From: Candidatus Saccharimonadota bacterium
GTDB lineage: Bacteria > Patescibacteriota > Saccharimonadia > Saccharimonadales > UBA10212
Length of the DNA stretch: 39,809 nt
NCBI GenBank assembly: GCA_028288985.1
Contig: JAQGHE010000045.1
Span: 1-39,809 of the forward strand
Direction of reading: 5' to 3'
Below are positions 1 to 7,764 of this stretch, piece after piece. The notes under the pieces were generated by a model. That model searched no databases. It saw only the letters and a program-made list of their open reading frames with translations, and was not told the DNA's origin. The position numbers were made by a program, and so were the translations under genes. Positions within the stretch are counted from its first letter, which is position 1. Every line of letters starts with the position of its first letter.

Positions 1-132
1 GTCGTTGAATGGATTGATGAAATCCATCATGCTGACTCCGTATTGACCCAAGGTAGAACCGACAGGCGGGGCTGCACTGGCCTGTCCACCTTTAATTTTC
101 ATTTTTAAACTTGCTTTTACTTGTTTAGCCAT
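1..132 (-). CDS. rplK: Ribosomal protein L11, N-terminal part (cut by window edge)
   Basis: The first 44 residues are visible, beginning MAKQVKASLKMKIKGGQASA and continuing with the APPVGSTLGQ loop that typifies the L11 N-terminal domain. L11 binds 23S rRNA at the GTPase-associated centre. The start is supported by an AGGAG Shine-Dalgarno site 6 nt upstream of ATG. It follows nusG on the same strand, the usual secE-nusG-rplK order, but with one small extra gene in between. The C-terminal RNA-binding domain lies outside the window. Confidence 0.95.
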   Translation of the reverse strand, partial: MAKQVKASLKMKIKGGQASAAPPVGSTLGQYGVSMMDFINPFND

Positions 133-141
133 AAATTTCTC

Positions 142-378
142 CTACGCTTCTTTCATATATGCCGCTTCGCGAGCATTAATTCCATTTACAAATTCCCTAC
201 AAAGTACGCTGAGGTTCATATAGGACTCGTGCTCCGGGCTTCCTGGATCCAGTGTCTCCATATGGCGTTCAGCTTCGTCTCTAATTACCTCTAAGCCTGG
301 AGCGTCAAAAGCATGTCGTGCAGCCACGGCCTGTTCCTCTAATAATGTTAGAAGACTTTTCTTGGGTGCTGTTTCCAT
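142..378 (-). CDS. Unknown 78-residue protein between nusG and rplK
   Basis: No family is recognised. The product is acidic and predicted mostly helical, with no membrane segment and no signal peptide. It contains a run of Glu/Ala/Arg-rich sequence (VIRDEAERHMETLDPGSPEH). It starts two bases after the nusG stop and ends nine bases before the rplK start, so it is almost certainly translated from the same mRNA as nusG and L11. No clear Shine-Dalgarno precedes its ATG, suggesting coupling to nusG translation. The position suggests a link to transcription or translation, but that is inference from context only. Confidence 0.75.
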   Translation of the reverse strand: METAPKKSLLTLLEEQAVAARHAFDAPGLEVIRDEAERHMETLDPGSPEHESYMNLSVLCREFVNGINAREAAYMKEA

Positions 379-380
379 AA

Positions 381-923
381 CTAAACTCTCTTCACCTGCA
401 GGCCATCTAGTTCCACAGGAGTTTCGCGGCCGAACATATTAACCAATACTTTAAGTTTACCCTTCTGGGCGTCGATCTCGTTAATAGCACCATCAAAGCC
501 CTTAAATGGCCCGTCGACGATGCTGACAACTTCACCTACTCGGTAGTCAAACTTGTGCTTGGGCTCTTCGCGGCCCATGCGCTTCATAATTTTGGCGATC
601 TCGTCAGTCTCCACCATGGTCGGCTCTGTGCCGGTGCCTACGAATCCGGTGACGTTAGGTGTATTGCGCACAATGTACCAGGCGTCTTCAGATAACTTCA
701 TCTCTACCAATACATACCCCTGGAAAATACGCTTCTCTACGACTTTTCGCTTGCCGTTTTTGATCTCGATCATCTTTTCCTTAGGAACTAGGACCTGGAA
801 GATCTTATCGCCCATATCCAGACTTTCCGCACGCTGGCGGATGCTTTCGGCTACCTTCTCTTCGTAACCGCTGTAGGTATGGATGGCGTACCACTGTTTA
901 CTCTCGTCGTAACGTTTATTCAC
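381..923 (-). CDS. nusG: Transcription termination/antitermination factor NusG
   Basis: The 180-residue protein has the NGN domain at the N-terminus (KQWYAIHTYSGYEEKVAESI, then FQGYVLVEM and a TPNVTGFVG stretch). It ends with a KOW domain (VGEVVSIVDGPFKGFDGAIN). NusG binds RNA polymerase through the NGN domain to suppress pausing; the KOW domain contacts Rho or ribosomal protein S10. The length is typical of the family. It lies 10 bases downstream of secE on the same strand. Confidence 0.97.
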   Translation of the reverse strand: MNKRYDESKQWYAIHTYSGYEEKVAESIRQRAESLDMGDKIFQVLVPKEKMIEIKNGKRKVVEKRIFQGYVLVEMKLSEDAWYIVRNTPNVTGFVGTGTEPTMVETDEIAKIMKRMGREEPKHKFDYRVGEVVSIVDGPFKGFDGAINEIDAQKGKLKVLVNMFGRETPVELDGLQVKRV

Positions 924-933
924 TGTTGACCTC

Positions 934-1341
934 TTACTTTAAAACTAAGTTCTTAAACACAATATCAAGTAGCTTGTCTACTACGGCGACCATGGCCCCG
1001 AATACGGTGGCGAAGATAAACACGGCGCCAGTTAGCCGCCAGGTTTCTCTGCGGCTGGGCCAAGTAACTTGCCGCACTTCGCGCCAGGCATTTACGAAGT
1101 AGCTTGGCGCTAGCCAGCCTAGCCATTTCGCCAGGAATCTCCCGGCTGCCCTTACGGGTTTAGGGATCCTGCTGGCCGGAATTCGCAAACGTTTAACAGG
1201 CCTAGCAGCTTTTGACAGGGCTTTTCTTACTCTACGGGGTTTTTCGCGCTCAGCCTTGGCCTGTGCTGCCTCAGCACGCTGCCGGAGCGTGGGTGCTGAT
1301 TTTCTAATCCTAGGATTTTTGCGCGGACTGGCGCTTGGCAC
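934..1341 (-). CDS. secE: Preprotein translocase subunit SecE with long basic N-terminus (GTG start)
   Basis: The last 60 residues are a typical SecE: an amphipathic stretch (YFVNAWREVRQVTWPSRRET) followed by one transmembrane helix (LTGAVFIFATVFGAMVAVV). It partners SecY in the membrane translocon. About 75 residues of Arg/Lys/Ala-rich sequence precede this, an extension beyond the roughly 60-residue minimal SecE. The longest reading frame begins at an ATG at 1359 that directly abuts a T-tract with no ribosome site. A strong AAAGGGG site lies inside that extension, 7 nt before a GTG at 1341, so GTG is chosen, giving 135 residues. Confidence 0.93.
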   Translation of the reverse strand: MPSASPRKNPRIRKSAPTLRQRAEAAQAKAEREKPRRVRKALSKAARPVKRLRIPASRIPKPVRAAGRFLAKWLGWLAPSYFVNAWREVRQVTWPSRRETWRLTGAVFIFATVFGAMVAVVDKLLDIVFKNLVLK

Positions 1342-1359
1342 GTGGCTTCCCCTTTGCAT

Positions 1360-1383
1360 AAAAAAACCTACAGTTAAGTAGGT
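1360..1383 (-). terminator. Hairpin with T-tract directly ahead of secE
   Basis: On the minus strand ACCTAC-TTAACT-GTAGGT is followed by seven T, the form of an intrinsic terminator. It may end the transcript of the upstream kinase/metallopeptidase pair. However, a promoter-like pair lies upstream of it, so it could instead be a 5' leader hairpin or attenuator of secE. Confidence 0.7.
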
Positions 1384-1395
1384 GCTATCAAGTCA

Positions 1396-1424
1396 ATACT
1401 AACCTATTACTTATTCTTTTGCAA
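1396..1424 (-). promoter_or_regulatory. Candidate promoter for secE-nusG-rplK
   Basis: TTGCAA (-35, 1419-1424) and TAGTAT (-10, 1396-1401) are separated by 17 nt. Predicted initiation near 1389 would put the hairpin at 1366-1383 at the very 5' end of the transcript. Confidence 0.45.
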
Positions 1425-1428
1425 CACC

Positions 1429-2127
1429 TTAGCTTGGCATAATTACAGGATGATAACTTTTAACAAGTTTTTGCCGTGCCCTGGCGTCGGGGATAGCTGT
1501 TTTTAGATCGTCCCAGAAAGCCTTTCCGTGATTGAGATGTTTGGTGTGCACTAGCTCATGCAGAATCACGTAATCTATCAATTCCCAGGGAAGCTGCATC
1601 AGAAAGAAGTTCAGGGTTATTATTTTATCGCTGCTACAGCTGCCCCATCTGGAAGTCAATTTCTTGATGACGACTTGCCTGAAATCGTATCCATATTTTT
1701 CCGCAAGCTGAGCGGTGCGGCCCGGTAGCAGTTTTGAAGCCTCACTCCTAAGGGCTCGCTCCGCGGCTTTGGTGATTGCGGACTGTAGCCGGGCGGTATC
1801 AACCGGCTGGGGAGATTTTATTATGATTTCATTGGTACTTAATCTGGTAGAAATACGTTCCGAAGGTGATACTACTACGTTTAATCTATAGCTTTTGCCA
1901 ATACGGTCGCCGCTTTTTAAGCCCGGTCGGGCGGCGACTCTATGTTTAGTTATCCATTCCTGACGGCTCTTGGCAAAAGTTAAGCCGGCTGAATATGGAA
2001 CCCAGGCCGGTATGCCTACCCGCACGCTGCCGTCTGCTGTGATGCTGAGTCGGATATTCTTGGTGCCTCGTCGCTTGGCAACCAAAACCTCGCCCAGGTC
2101 CTCTACTATAAAAATTTTCTGCGGCAT
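1429..2127 (-). CDS. YgjP/DUF45-family metallopeptidase-like protein
   Basis: The 232-residue protein carries the DUF45 (YgjP-like) signature near the C-terminus: WGSCSS at about 161-166, then HELVH at 190-194 and a third histidine at about 200 within LNHGKAFW. The HExxH plus downstream His pattern indicates a gluzincin-type zinc site related to SprT. The cellular substrate of this family is not well established. Its start overlaps the stop of the upstream kinase by one base (TAATG), so the two are translationally coupled. It is the last gene before the secE promoter and hairpin. Confidence 0.88.
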   Translation of the reverse strand: MPQKIFIVEDLGEVLVAKRRGTKNIRLSITADGSVRVGIPAWVPYSAGLTFAKSRQEWITKHRVAARPGLKSGDRIGKSYRLNVVVSPSERISTRLSTNEIIIKSPQPVDTARLQSAITKAAERALRSEASKLLPGRTAQLAEKYGYDFRQVVIKKLTSRWGSCSSDKIITLNFFLMQLPWELIDYVILHELVHTKHLNHGKAFWDDLKTAIPDARARQKLVKSYHPVIMPS

Positions 2128-2786
2128 TAACGTATGGAGATATTGCGGCGGCTAAGATCAACCCGTCCGGCCAGGGGGTTGGGGACCAGGTTTATGAGTT
2201 CGGGCTTAGCGACATTGCTTTGCACCTGCTGGCTGGAGGCCAAGCCCATCTGATAAAGTTTGTTGATAATGGCGCCCTTTTGAGTGGTGAAGGTATGTTT
2301 ACCGCTGATAACCAGGTAATCCTCTCCCTGGGGGTTCTGCATACCTCCGATGTGGCTATTGAATGAAGCTTGAGTATGGGGCTGGGAGAATTTATCATCA
2401 CTGGTGCGTCGGTCGCGGTTCTCGAGGCGGTTAAAAGCGCTATCAGGATCGATCTGTATCCAGACAAGCATGAACTCCGCTTTATGTTTTTTTGCGGTTT
2501 CGCGCAGTTTGCGGCGCTGGGCCAGTCGAAGGGCATTTGCGTCGTATATCACGCTCACCCCGGCACTTAGGAATTCCTCAGTCATATAGTTCATCAGGTG
2601 CGAGACTACAGAATTTTCCTGAGCATCGTATCTTGGGGTTTGGAATAGTTCGCTGCGGATTCTATCGGCGTTTACATGAGCGATTTCAAGTACATCGTTT
2701 AAGTGGCGGGCTACATAGGACTTGCCGGAGCCAGGAAAGCCGTAGACGCAGATCAAAACCGGTTTTGACAGTGCGACTTTATTCAT
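2127..2786 (-). CDS. Predicted P-loop kinase (AAA_33 family)
   Basis: The product is 219 residues with a Walker A motif, GFPGSGKS, at about 16-23 and the general layout of the AAA_33/zeta-toxin-like predicted kinases. A DANALRLAQRRKLRE segment resembles the substrate-side region of this family, and there is an Arg-rich lid-like stretch (NRLENRDRR). The phosphate acceptor cannot be read from sequence. The last 40 residues have no recognised domain. There is no good Shine-Dalgarno; a TGaTATTAT box lies 7 nt upstream of ATG, so the transcript may be leaderless. It forms a two-gene unit with the downstream metallopeptidase. Confidence 0.82.
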   Translation of the reverse strand: MNKVALSKPVLICVYGFPGSGKSYVARHLNDVLEIAHVNADRIRSELFQTPRYDAQENSVVSHLMNYMTEEFLSAGVSVIYDANALRLAQRRKLRETAKKHKAEFMLVWIQIDPDSAFNRLENRDRRTSDDKFSQPHTQASFNSHIGGMQNPQGEDYLVISGKHTFTTQKGAIINKLYQMGLASSQQVQSNVAKPELINLVPNPLAGRVDLSRRNISIR

Positions 2787-2793
2787 CTTTCAA

Positions 2794-2802
2794 ATAATAT
2801 CA
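2794..2802 (-). promoter_or_regulatory. Extended -10 box, 7 nt before kinase ATG
   Basis: Minus-strand TGaTATTAT ends 7 nt before the ATG at 2786. Initiation would fall at or next to the start codon, giving a leaderless mRNA. Confidence 0.55.
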
Positions 2803-2887
2803 CCGAAGGCTCGTATAGATAAAGTGTTAGAGCTTTAACAATAAAACAAAGATCGGGACAATCGCTCGCAGAACTTATATCAAATTT

Positions 2888-2916
2888 AAAATAACCTACC
2901 GTTGGCAGGCTATTTT
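2888..2916 (-). terminator. Intrinsic terminator of tRNA-Trp
   Basis: AAAATAGCCTGCC pairs with GGTAGGTTATTTT (13 bp, two G-U pairs, 3-nt loop) on the minus strand, followed by an A/T-rich run. It lies a few bases downstream of the tRNA CCA end. Confidence 0.7.
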
Positions 2917-2920
2917 ACTT

Positions 2921-2996
2921 TGGCAGGGGAGACAGGACTTGAACCTGCGACCCTCGGTTTTGGAGACCGATGCTCTACCAGCTGAGCTACTCCCCT
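2921..2996 (-). tRNA. trnW: tRNA-Trp (CCA anticodon), 3' CCA encoded
   Basis: A complete cloverleaf can be folded on the minus strand. The acceptor is AGGGGAG/CTCCCCT, the anticodon stem TCGGT/ACCGA with loop CTCCAAA, and the T-arm contains GGTTCAAGTCC. The discriminator is G and the CCA is genomically encoded. tRNA-Trp commonly lies just upstream of secE in bacteria; here two protein genes intervene. Confidence 0.97.
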
Positions 2997-3005
2997 TTAG
3001 GCCAA

Positions 3006-3033
3006 TCTATATTTTAAGGTAATGGCTCCAAAA
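3006..3033 (-). promoter_or_regulatory. Candidate promoter of tRNA-Trp
   Basis: TTTTGG (3028-3033) and TATAGA (3006-3011) with a 16-nt spacer. Initiation would be about 3 nt before the mature tRNA 5' end. Confidence 0.45.
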
Positions 3034-3067
3034 CTGCGATACTTCTGTAAAGATTCTTACAATATGG

Positions 3068-3096
3068 TTGTGCTTAAGGTGATGACCATCTATAAT
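3068..3096 (+). promoter_or_regulatory. Candidate promoter of the alpha-glucan operon
   Basis: TTGTGC (3068-3073), 17-nt spacer, TATAAT (3091-3096). It lies about 55 bases upstream of the glycosyltransferase start and is divergent from the tRNA-Trp promoter. Confidence 0.6.
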
Positions 3097-3151
3097 AAAA
3101 AACAACAAAAAAGGGTAAGCGGAAAGAAATAAAAAGGATTTACTACACGCA

Positions 3152-4354
3152 ATGAGGGTTTTGATGCTTGGCTGGGAGCTGCCACCCAATAACAGTGGTG
3201 GTCTGGGGGTAGCTTGCCTTCAGCTGTCACGCGCCATGGCTGCTGCCGGCGCCGACATAGATTTCATACTTCCCTATCCGCACGAACCTAAATATGACTT
3301 TATGCGGGTGACTTCCGCGCACCGGGCCGGCTCCTCAATAGTTAACCGGGTGAACGCCTACGACAGCTTCCGCTACATCTTAGAGGATGGCAGCTATATT
3401 GATCTTGGCATTCACGATCAGCAGACGGCCTATGCCTTAATGGTAGGCAAATTGGTAGAGCAGATGGAGTTTGACGTTATACACGCCCACGACTGGTTAA
3501 CTTTCCGGGCGGCCCTGCTGGCTCGCGAGAAGTCCGGCGTACCACTGATCCTGCATGTTCATTCCATAGAGCGCGATCGGGCGGGCGGTAACCCCGGCAA
3601 CCCGCTAGTCCGGGAAATCGAGGCTACTTCCATGCTTCTGGCGGATCATGTCATTGCTGTTAGCCAGCGCACCAAGGATTTGATAATAGAGGATTACGCT
3701 ATTCCGGCTGATAGGATCGAGGTTATCCATAACAGCACGGATGTGTGGGATGTCGAGGCCTTGGATACCGATAATGCCTACGGTTACCTGGCTGATATGA
3801 AGGCCTGCGGCTGGAAAGTAATTGTTAATGTGGGCCGACTGACCGTTCAAAAAGGACTGCCGCACTTGGTGCGTGCCGCGGCGGAAGTCGTTAAGCGTGA
3901 GCCAAAAACCATATTCCTGCTGGTTGGCGATGGAGAACAGCGCGATGAACTGATTGAGCTGGCCGCAGAGCTGGGGATATCAAAAAACGTAGTCTTTACC
4001 GGTTTCCAAAGGGGTAAGCGCTGGCGTGATGCCTATAGCGTGGCTGACCTTTTTGTCATGCCTTCCGTCTCGGAACCTTTTGGTCTGACCCCCTTTGAGG
4101 CTACGGCTTACGGGACGCCCAGCCTGATAAGCAAACAATCCGGGGTTTCCGAAGTTTTTCGCAGCTGCCTTAAAGTTGATTTCTGGGACGAACATGAAAT
4201 GGCCAACCAGATTGTCGGCGTAATCCGTAATCAATCCTTAGCAGCCGAATTGCACGCCAACGCCTGGCAGGAATACCAGAAGCTCAGCTGGAGTAAGGCC
4301 GCCGATAAAATAATGGACCGCTACCGGCACTTTACGCAGAGAGTAGCGGCATGA
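3152..4354 (+). CDS. GT4 glycosyltransferase, glycogen/starch-synthase-like
   Basis: The 400-residue GT-B enzyme opens with MRVLMLGWELPPNNSGGLGV, the glycine-rich N-terminal motif of glycogen/starch synthases and related GT4 enzymes. The C-terminal donor-binding domain has VGRLTVQKGLPHLV and the E-x7-E motif in SEPFGLTPFE. It transfers a sugar from a nucleotide donor. Adjacency to GH57 and GH15 enzymes makes alpha-glucan (glycogen) synthesis the most likely role, but a different acceptor is possible. No signal peptide, so cytoplasmic. Its stop overlaps the next start (ATGA), showing translational coupling. An AAAAGGA site lies about 13 nt upstream of the ATG. Confidence 0.88.
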   Translation: MRVLMLGWELPPNNSGGLGVACLQLSRAMAAAGADIDFILPYPHEPKYDFMRVTSAHRAGSSIVNRVNAYDSFRYILEDGSYIDLGIHDQQTAYALMVGKLVEQMEFDVIHAHDWLTFRAALLAREKSGVPLILHVHSIERDRAGGNPGNPLVREIEATSMLLADHVIAVSQRTKDLIIEDYAIPADRIEVIHNSTDVWDVEALDTDNAYGYLADMKACGWKVIVNVGRLTVQKGLPHLVRAAAEVVKREPKTIFLLVGDGEQRDELIELAAELGISKNVVFTGFQRGKRWRDAYSVADLFVMPSVSEPFGLTPFEATAYGTPSLISKQSGVSEVFRSCLKVDFWDEHEMANQIVGVIRNQSLAAELHANAWQEYQKLSWSKAADKIMDRYRHFTQRVAA

Positions 4355-5550
4355 GTAAATCCATAGTCCTCTATATGCACGCCCACCAGCCCTGGCGGCT
4401 GCGCCATTACACTATTTTTGACGCCGCCTCTGACCATAATTACTTCGATACTGACGATCAGCCGGAATACGCCAATCAGAAGATTCTGCAAAAAGTCGCC
4501 CATAAATCATACATTCCAACAAACAACTTGCTGAAGGATCTGCTTGCGCGGCACCCCGAGTTCAAGCTGAACCTTTCGATTACCGGCCTGCTAATCGAAC
4601 AGCTGGAGCGCTGGGCTCCGGAGGTACTACGCAGCTTTCAGGATCTGACGGCCACCGGCCGGGTAGAAATTGCCGCCGAGACTTACTACCACAGCTTGGC
4701 TTTCTTTTATGATCGGGATGAGTTTGAGCGCCAGGTGCAGATGCACAAGGAGAAAATAGAGCAGCTATTCGGCCAGACACCAAAGGTAATTAGAAATACG
4801 GAGCTGGCCTACAACAACGATCTGGCGCGCTGGGCGGAAGACGCCGGTTATAAGGGGATTCTAGCCGAGGGCTGGGACCCGGTACTGGGCTGGCGCAGCC
4901 CCAATTTTATGTACCGGCCGGCCGGAACTCAAAACATCAAGCTGATGCTAAAGAACTACCGGGTCAGCGATGACATCGCCTTTCGTTTCGGTGACAGCAA
5001 CTGGGAGCAGTGGCCGCTAACCAGCGATAAGTTCGCCCACTGGCTCAACGAAACCCACGACGCCGATATGTTCAACCTATTTATGGACTACGAAACCTTC
5101 GGAGAGCATCAATGGGAAGACAAAGGTATCTTTGAGTTTCTGGAGCACCTGCCGGATAAATGGCTGTCAAAAGAAGGTAACGGTTTTTTGACCTTTTCTG
5201 ACGCTATCGAGCGCTTTGAACCAAAGGACGAGATAGATATGCCCGATACCGTAACCTGGGCCGACACGGAGCGCGATTTAACCGCCTGGACGGGTAACAA
5301 TATGCAGCGCCAGGCCATCGCCAATTTATACGAATTGAAAGACAAAATAATGTCCACGGGAGATCTGAAGCTGATAGACGACTGGCGGCGCCTGCAAACC
5401 AGCGATCACTTTTACTATATGTGCACCAAATGGTTCAACGACGGCGATGTGCATGCTTATTTTAGCCCCTACAACTCGCCGTACGACGCCTTCATCAACT
5501 TTATGAACGTTTACCATGATATGACTTGGCGTCTTAAGGAAGCGGGGTAA
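4351..5550 (+). CDS. GH57 alpha-amylase/glucanotransferase-family protein
   Basis: The 399-residue protein shows the GH57 conserved regions: HAHQP at about 10-14, VEIAAETYYHSL at about 105-116, RNTELAYNND with the expected nucleophile Glu at about 151, and FMDYETFGEHQ with the expected acid/base Asp at about 246. GH57 enzymes act on alpha-1,4 or alpha-1,6 glucans by retaining catalysis (amylase, 4-alpha-glucanotransferase or branching enzyme). At 399 residues it is shorter than many GH57 branching enzymes, so an amylase-type role is favoured, though the exact activity is not readable. No signal peptide. It overlaps the upstream glycosyltransferase by four bases and is followed two bases later by the GH15 gene. 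Confidence 0.9.
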   Translation: MSKSIVLYMHAHQPWRLRHYTIFDAASDHNYFDTDDQPEYANQKILQKVAHKSYIPTNNLLKDLLARHPEFKLNLSITGLLIEQLERWAPEVLRSFQDLTATGRVEIAAETYYHSLAFFYDRDEFERQVQMHKEKIEQLFGQTPKVIRNTELAYNNDLARWAEDAGYKGILAEGWDPVLGWRSPNFMYRPAGTQNIKLMLKNYRVSDDIAFRFGDSNWEQWPLTSDKFAHWLNETHDADMFNLFMDYETFGEHQWEDKGIFEFLEHLPDKWLSKEGNGFLTFSDAIERFEPKDEIDMPDTVTWADTERDLTAWTGNNMQRQAIANLYELKDKIMSTGDLKLIDDWRRLQTSDHFYYMCTKWFNDGDVHAYFSPYNSPYDAFINFMNVYHDMTWRLKEAG

Positions 5551-5552
5551 CT

Positions 5553-7484
5553 ATGGGCAGGCCGGTGGTGTTAAGCAACGGGCATATCCTTGTCGGGCTC
5601 AATGACTACGGCACGGTGCACGATTTTTATTATCCATATGTGGGCCTAGAGAATTTGACTACTTCCCGAAACCTCAACCACAAGATAGGCGTATGGGCTA
5701 ACGATAAGTTCTCTTGGTTGGACGATGGCAGTTGGAAAATAAACATGGACTTTGAAGAGGATGCCTTAGTTAGCGACATAACCGCCGAAAGCGACAACTT
5801 GAAAGTTAAACTGCACTTCAGCGACTTCGTGGACAACCACTACCCTGCCTTTTGCCGGATCATTAATATCGAAAATACCAGCGATCAAAAGGCGGACATA
5901 AGAGTCTTTACTCACCAGGCATTTCAAATTTCCAGGGCCGGACGCAGCGATACGGCTCTTTACGTCCCGGAGGGCAAATATTTGCTTGATTACAAGGGTT
6001 GGTCGACGCTGCTGATCTATTCAGAGACTGAAGACGGCGAAGCTTTTGATCAGTTTGCCGTCGGAAATTATGGGATAGAGGGTAAAGAGGGCACCTTCCG
6101 CGACGCCGAGGACGGCGAGTTGTCCGGCAGCTTAGTAGAACATGGCGGCGTAGATTCCGTGATGCGCCTGCGTTTTGAGCTGGAGCACGGACAATCAGCC
6201 AAAGGACACTATTGGGTAATTGCTTCCGGCTCGCAAATTGACGCTGAGGCTATTCATCAGGCACTCCTCAATAAAGGCATCGAGAGTCGTCTGGAGGCCA
6301 CCAGACAATCCTGGAATGATTGGCTGGCCACTGCCAAGCCGAAGCTGGACGGCGTTGACGAAAAGTATCGGCGGCTTGCCAAAAAATCACTGCTGATAGT
6401 TAAAGCGCACTTTGATAAGCACGGTGGGGTTATCGCCAGCAGTGATAGCAGCATCTATAACTATGGCCGGGACTACTACTGTTACGTTTGGCCACGGGAC
6501 GGCGCTTATGCCCTCCTGCCCCTCATCGAGCTTGGCTACAAAGAAGAGGCCAAGAAATTCTTTGAGTTCTGTGCAGACACTATGCACCCGGATGGGTACA
6601 TGATGCACAAGTACCAGCCAGACCGGGCTATCGGCAGCACCTGGCACCCCCAGCTTCACCAAAACCATCCGGAATTACCGATTCAAGAGGATGAGACGGC
6701 CGGAGTTATATATGCCTTAAGCCGCTATCTGGAAGTTTCGGGGGATAAGGACTTCGTACGGGATCATTACCGGAATTTCATAAAGCCGGCCGGTGATTTT
6801 ATGGCTAAGTTCATAGACGAGTCCACCAGCTTGCCCCATGCCAGCTACGATTTATGGGAAGAGCGTTTCGCAACCCATAGCTACACCGTGTTTATAACCA
6901 TCTGCGCGCTGCGCAAAGCCGCAGCTATCGCCAGGCTATTTAATTTTGATGAAGATGGGCAGAAATGGGAGGAGGCGGCTGATAAAATCCACGGCGGGCT
7001 TCAGCTGCTATTTAACCCTGAGGGTGAATACATAAGAAAAAGCGTGCTTTTAAAGCCCGGCGGTGATTTAGAGTTTGATAATACTTTGGATGCTTCCAGC
7101 GCCTATGGAGCGCTTCTTTACATGGATAATGCGCTTCAGAGCGAAGAGCTAAGCTCTACCATACAGGCCATAGAAAAGACTCTGCTCAATTCCTCCCCTT
7201 CCGGCGGCATTCCCAGATATGAAAACGATAATTACTTTCTGACGAAGAAATACCTCGGCAATCCCTGGATTATAACCACCCTATGGCTAGCCCAGTACTA
7301 TATAAGGAAAAATCAGCCGGATAAGGCCCGAGAGCTTCTGGACTGGGTCTCAGACCGGGCCGGAACAAGCGGTATGCTGGCAGAACAGGTAGATCCTGAA
7401 ACCGGTTTCGCACTTGGGGTTAACCCGTTGGTATGGAGCCACTCCACCTTTGTAGAAACGGCGATATTGCTGGCAGACTCTTAA
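5553..7484 (+). CDS. GH15 glucoamylase/glucan 1,4-alpha-glucosidase family
   Basis: The 643-residue protein has the N-terminal beta-sandwich of prokaryotic glucoamylases (NGHILVGLNDYGTVHDFYYP) and a C-terminal (alpha/alpha)6 barrel. In the barrel, YVWPRDGAYA lies at about 311-320, YDLWEERF carries the likely general acid at about 436, and LAEQVDPETG the likely general base at about 611. It releases glucose from non-reducing ends of alpha-glucans or acts on related oligosaccharides. No secretion signal, so probably intracellular. It is the last gene of the three-gene operon, which combines a synthase-like enzyme with two degradative ones, consistent with a glycogen store. It ends five bases from the convergent rpmG. 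Confidence 0.92.
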   Translation: MGRPVVLSNGHILVGLNDYGTVHDFYYPYVGLENLTTSRNLNHKIGVWANDKFSWLDDGSWKINMDFEEDALVSDITAESDNLKVKLHFSDFVDNHYPAFCRIINIENTSDQKADIRVFTHQAFQISRAGRSDTALYVPEGKYLLDYKGWSTLLIYSETEDGEAFDQFAVGNYGIEGKEGTFRDAEDGELSGSLVEHGGVDSVMRLRFELEHGQSAKGHYWVIASGSQIDAEAIHQALLNKGIESRLEATRQSWNDWLATAKPKLDGVDEKYRRLAKKSLLIVKAHFDKHGGVIASSDSSIYNYGRDYYCYVWPRDGAYALLPLIELGYKEEAKKFFEFCADTMHPDGYMMHKYQPDRAIGSTWHPQLHQNHPELPIQEDETAGVIYALSRYLEVSGDKDFVRDHYRNFIKPAGDFMAKFIDESTSLPHASYDLWEERFATHSYTVFITICALRKAAAIARLFNFDEDGQKWEEAADKIHGGLQLLFNPEGEYIRKSVLLKPGGDLEFDNTLDASSAYGALLYMDNALQSEELSSTIQAIEKTLLNSSPSGGIPRYENDNYFLTKKYLGNPWIITTLWLAQYYIRKNQPDKARELLDWVSDRAGTSGMLAEQVDPETGFALGVNPLVWSHSTFVETAILLADS

Positions 7485-7489
7485 GAGGT

Positions 7490-7693
7490 TTATCTGCGCT
7501 TAGGTACTACGTTGCGGCCAAGATTCTTCTTGGTTTCAACTTGTTTGGCGATGACCCGTTTTACGGGGCAATACTTATTAAGCTCCACTTTATCCGGTGT
7601 GTTCATCGTATTCTTGGTGGAATAGTAGTGACGCTGCGAGCATGCTTCGCAGGTTAGTCCTATGATTTTTCGTTTGTCGCCTTTTTTAGCCAT
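7490..7693 (-). CDS. rpmG: Ribosomal protein L33
   Basis: At 67 residues it is longer than the usual 50-55 because of a basic C-terminal tail. The core fits L33 (LTCEACSQRHYYSTKN, then ELNKYCPVKR). Three of the four zinc-ribbon cysteines remain: CxxC plus one Cys in YCP, with the fourth position missing. L33 sits near the ribosomal E site. In many bacteria rpmG precedes tRNA-Trp and secE; here the glucan operon lies between them. A consensus promoter lies upstream. Confidence 0.95.
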   Translation of the reverse strand: MAKKGDKRKIIGLTCEACSQRHYYSTKNTMNTPDKVELNKYCPVKRVIAKQVETKKNLGRNVVPKRR

Positions 7694-7719
7694 AAAAAAA
7701 TACCTTTTCGGTTAATGCA

Positions 7720-7749
7720 ATTATAACAGATGTGACTGGGTTTGGGCAA
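7720..7749 (-). promoter_or_regulatory. Promoter of rpmG
   Basis: TTGCCC (7744-7749), 18-nt spacer, TATAAT (7720-7725), with TGt just before the -10 hexamer (extended -10). Predicted leader about 20 nt. Confidence 0.65.
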
Positions 7750-7764
7750 GATGAATTAGAGCAG

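Noticed and set aside
3007-3189. Minus-strand hydrophobic open frame upstream of the glucan operon
   Set aside because: It covers the divergent promoters of tRNA-Trp and the GT4 gene and has no ribosome site.
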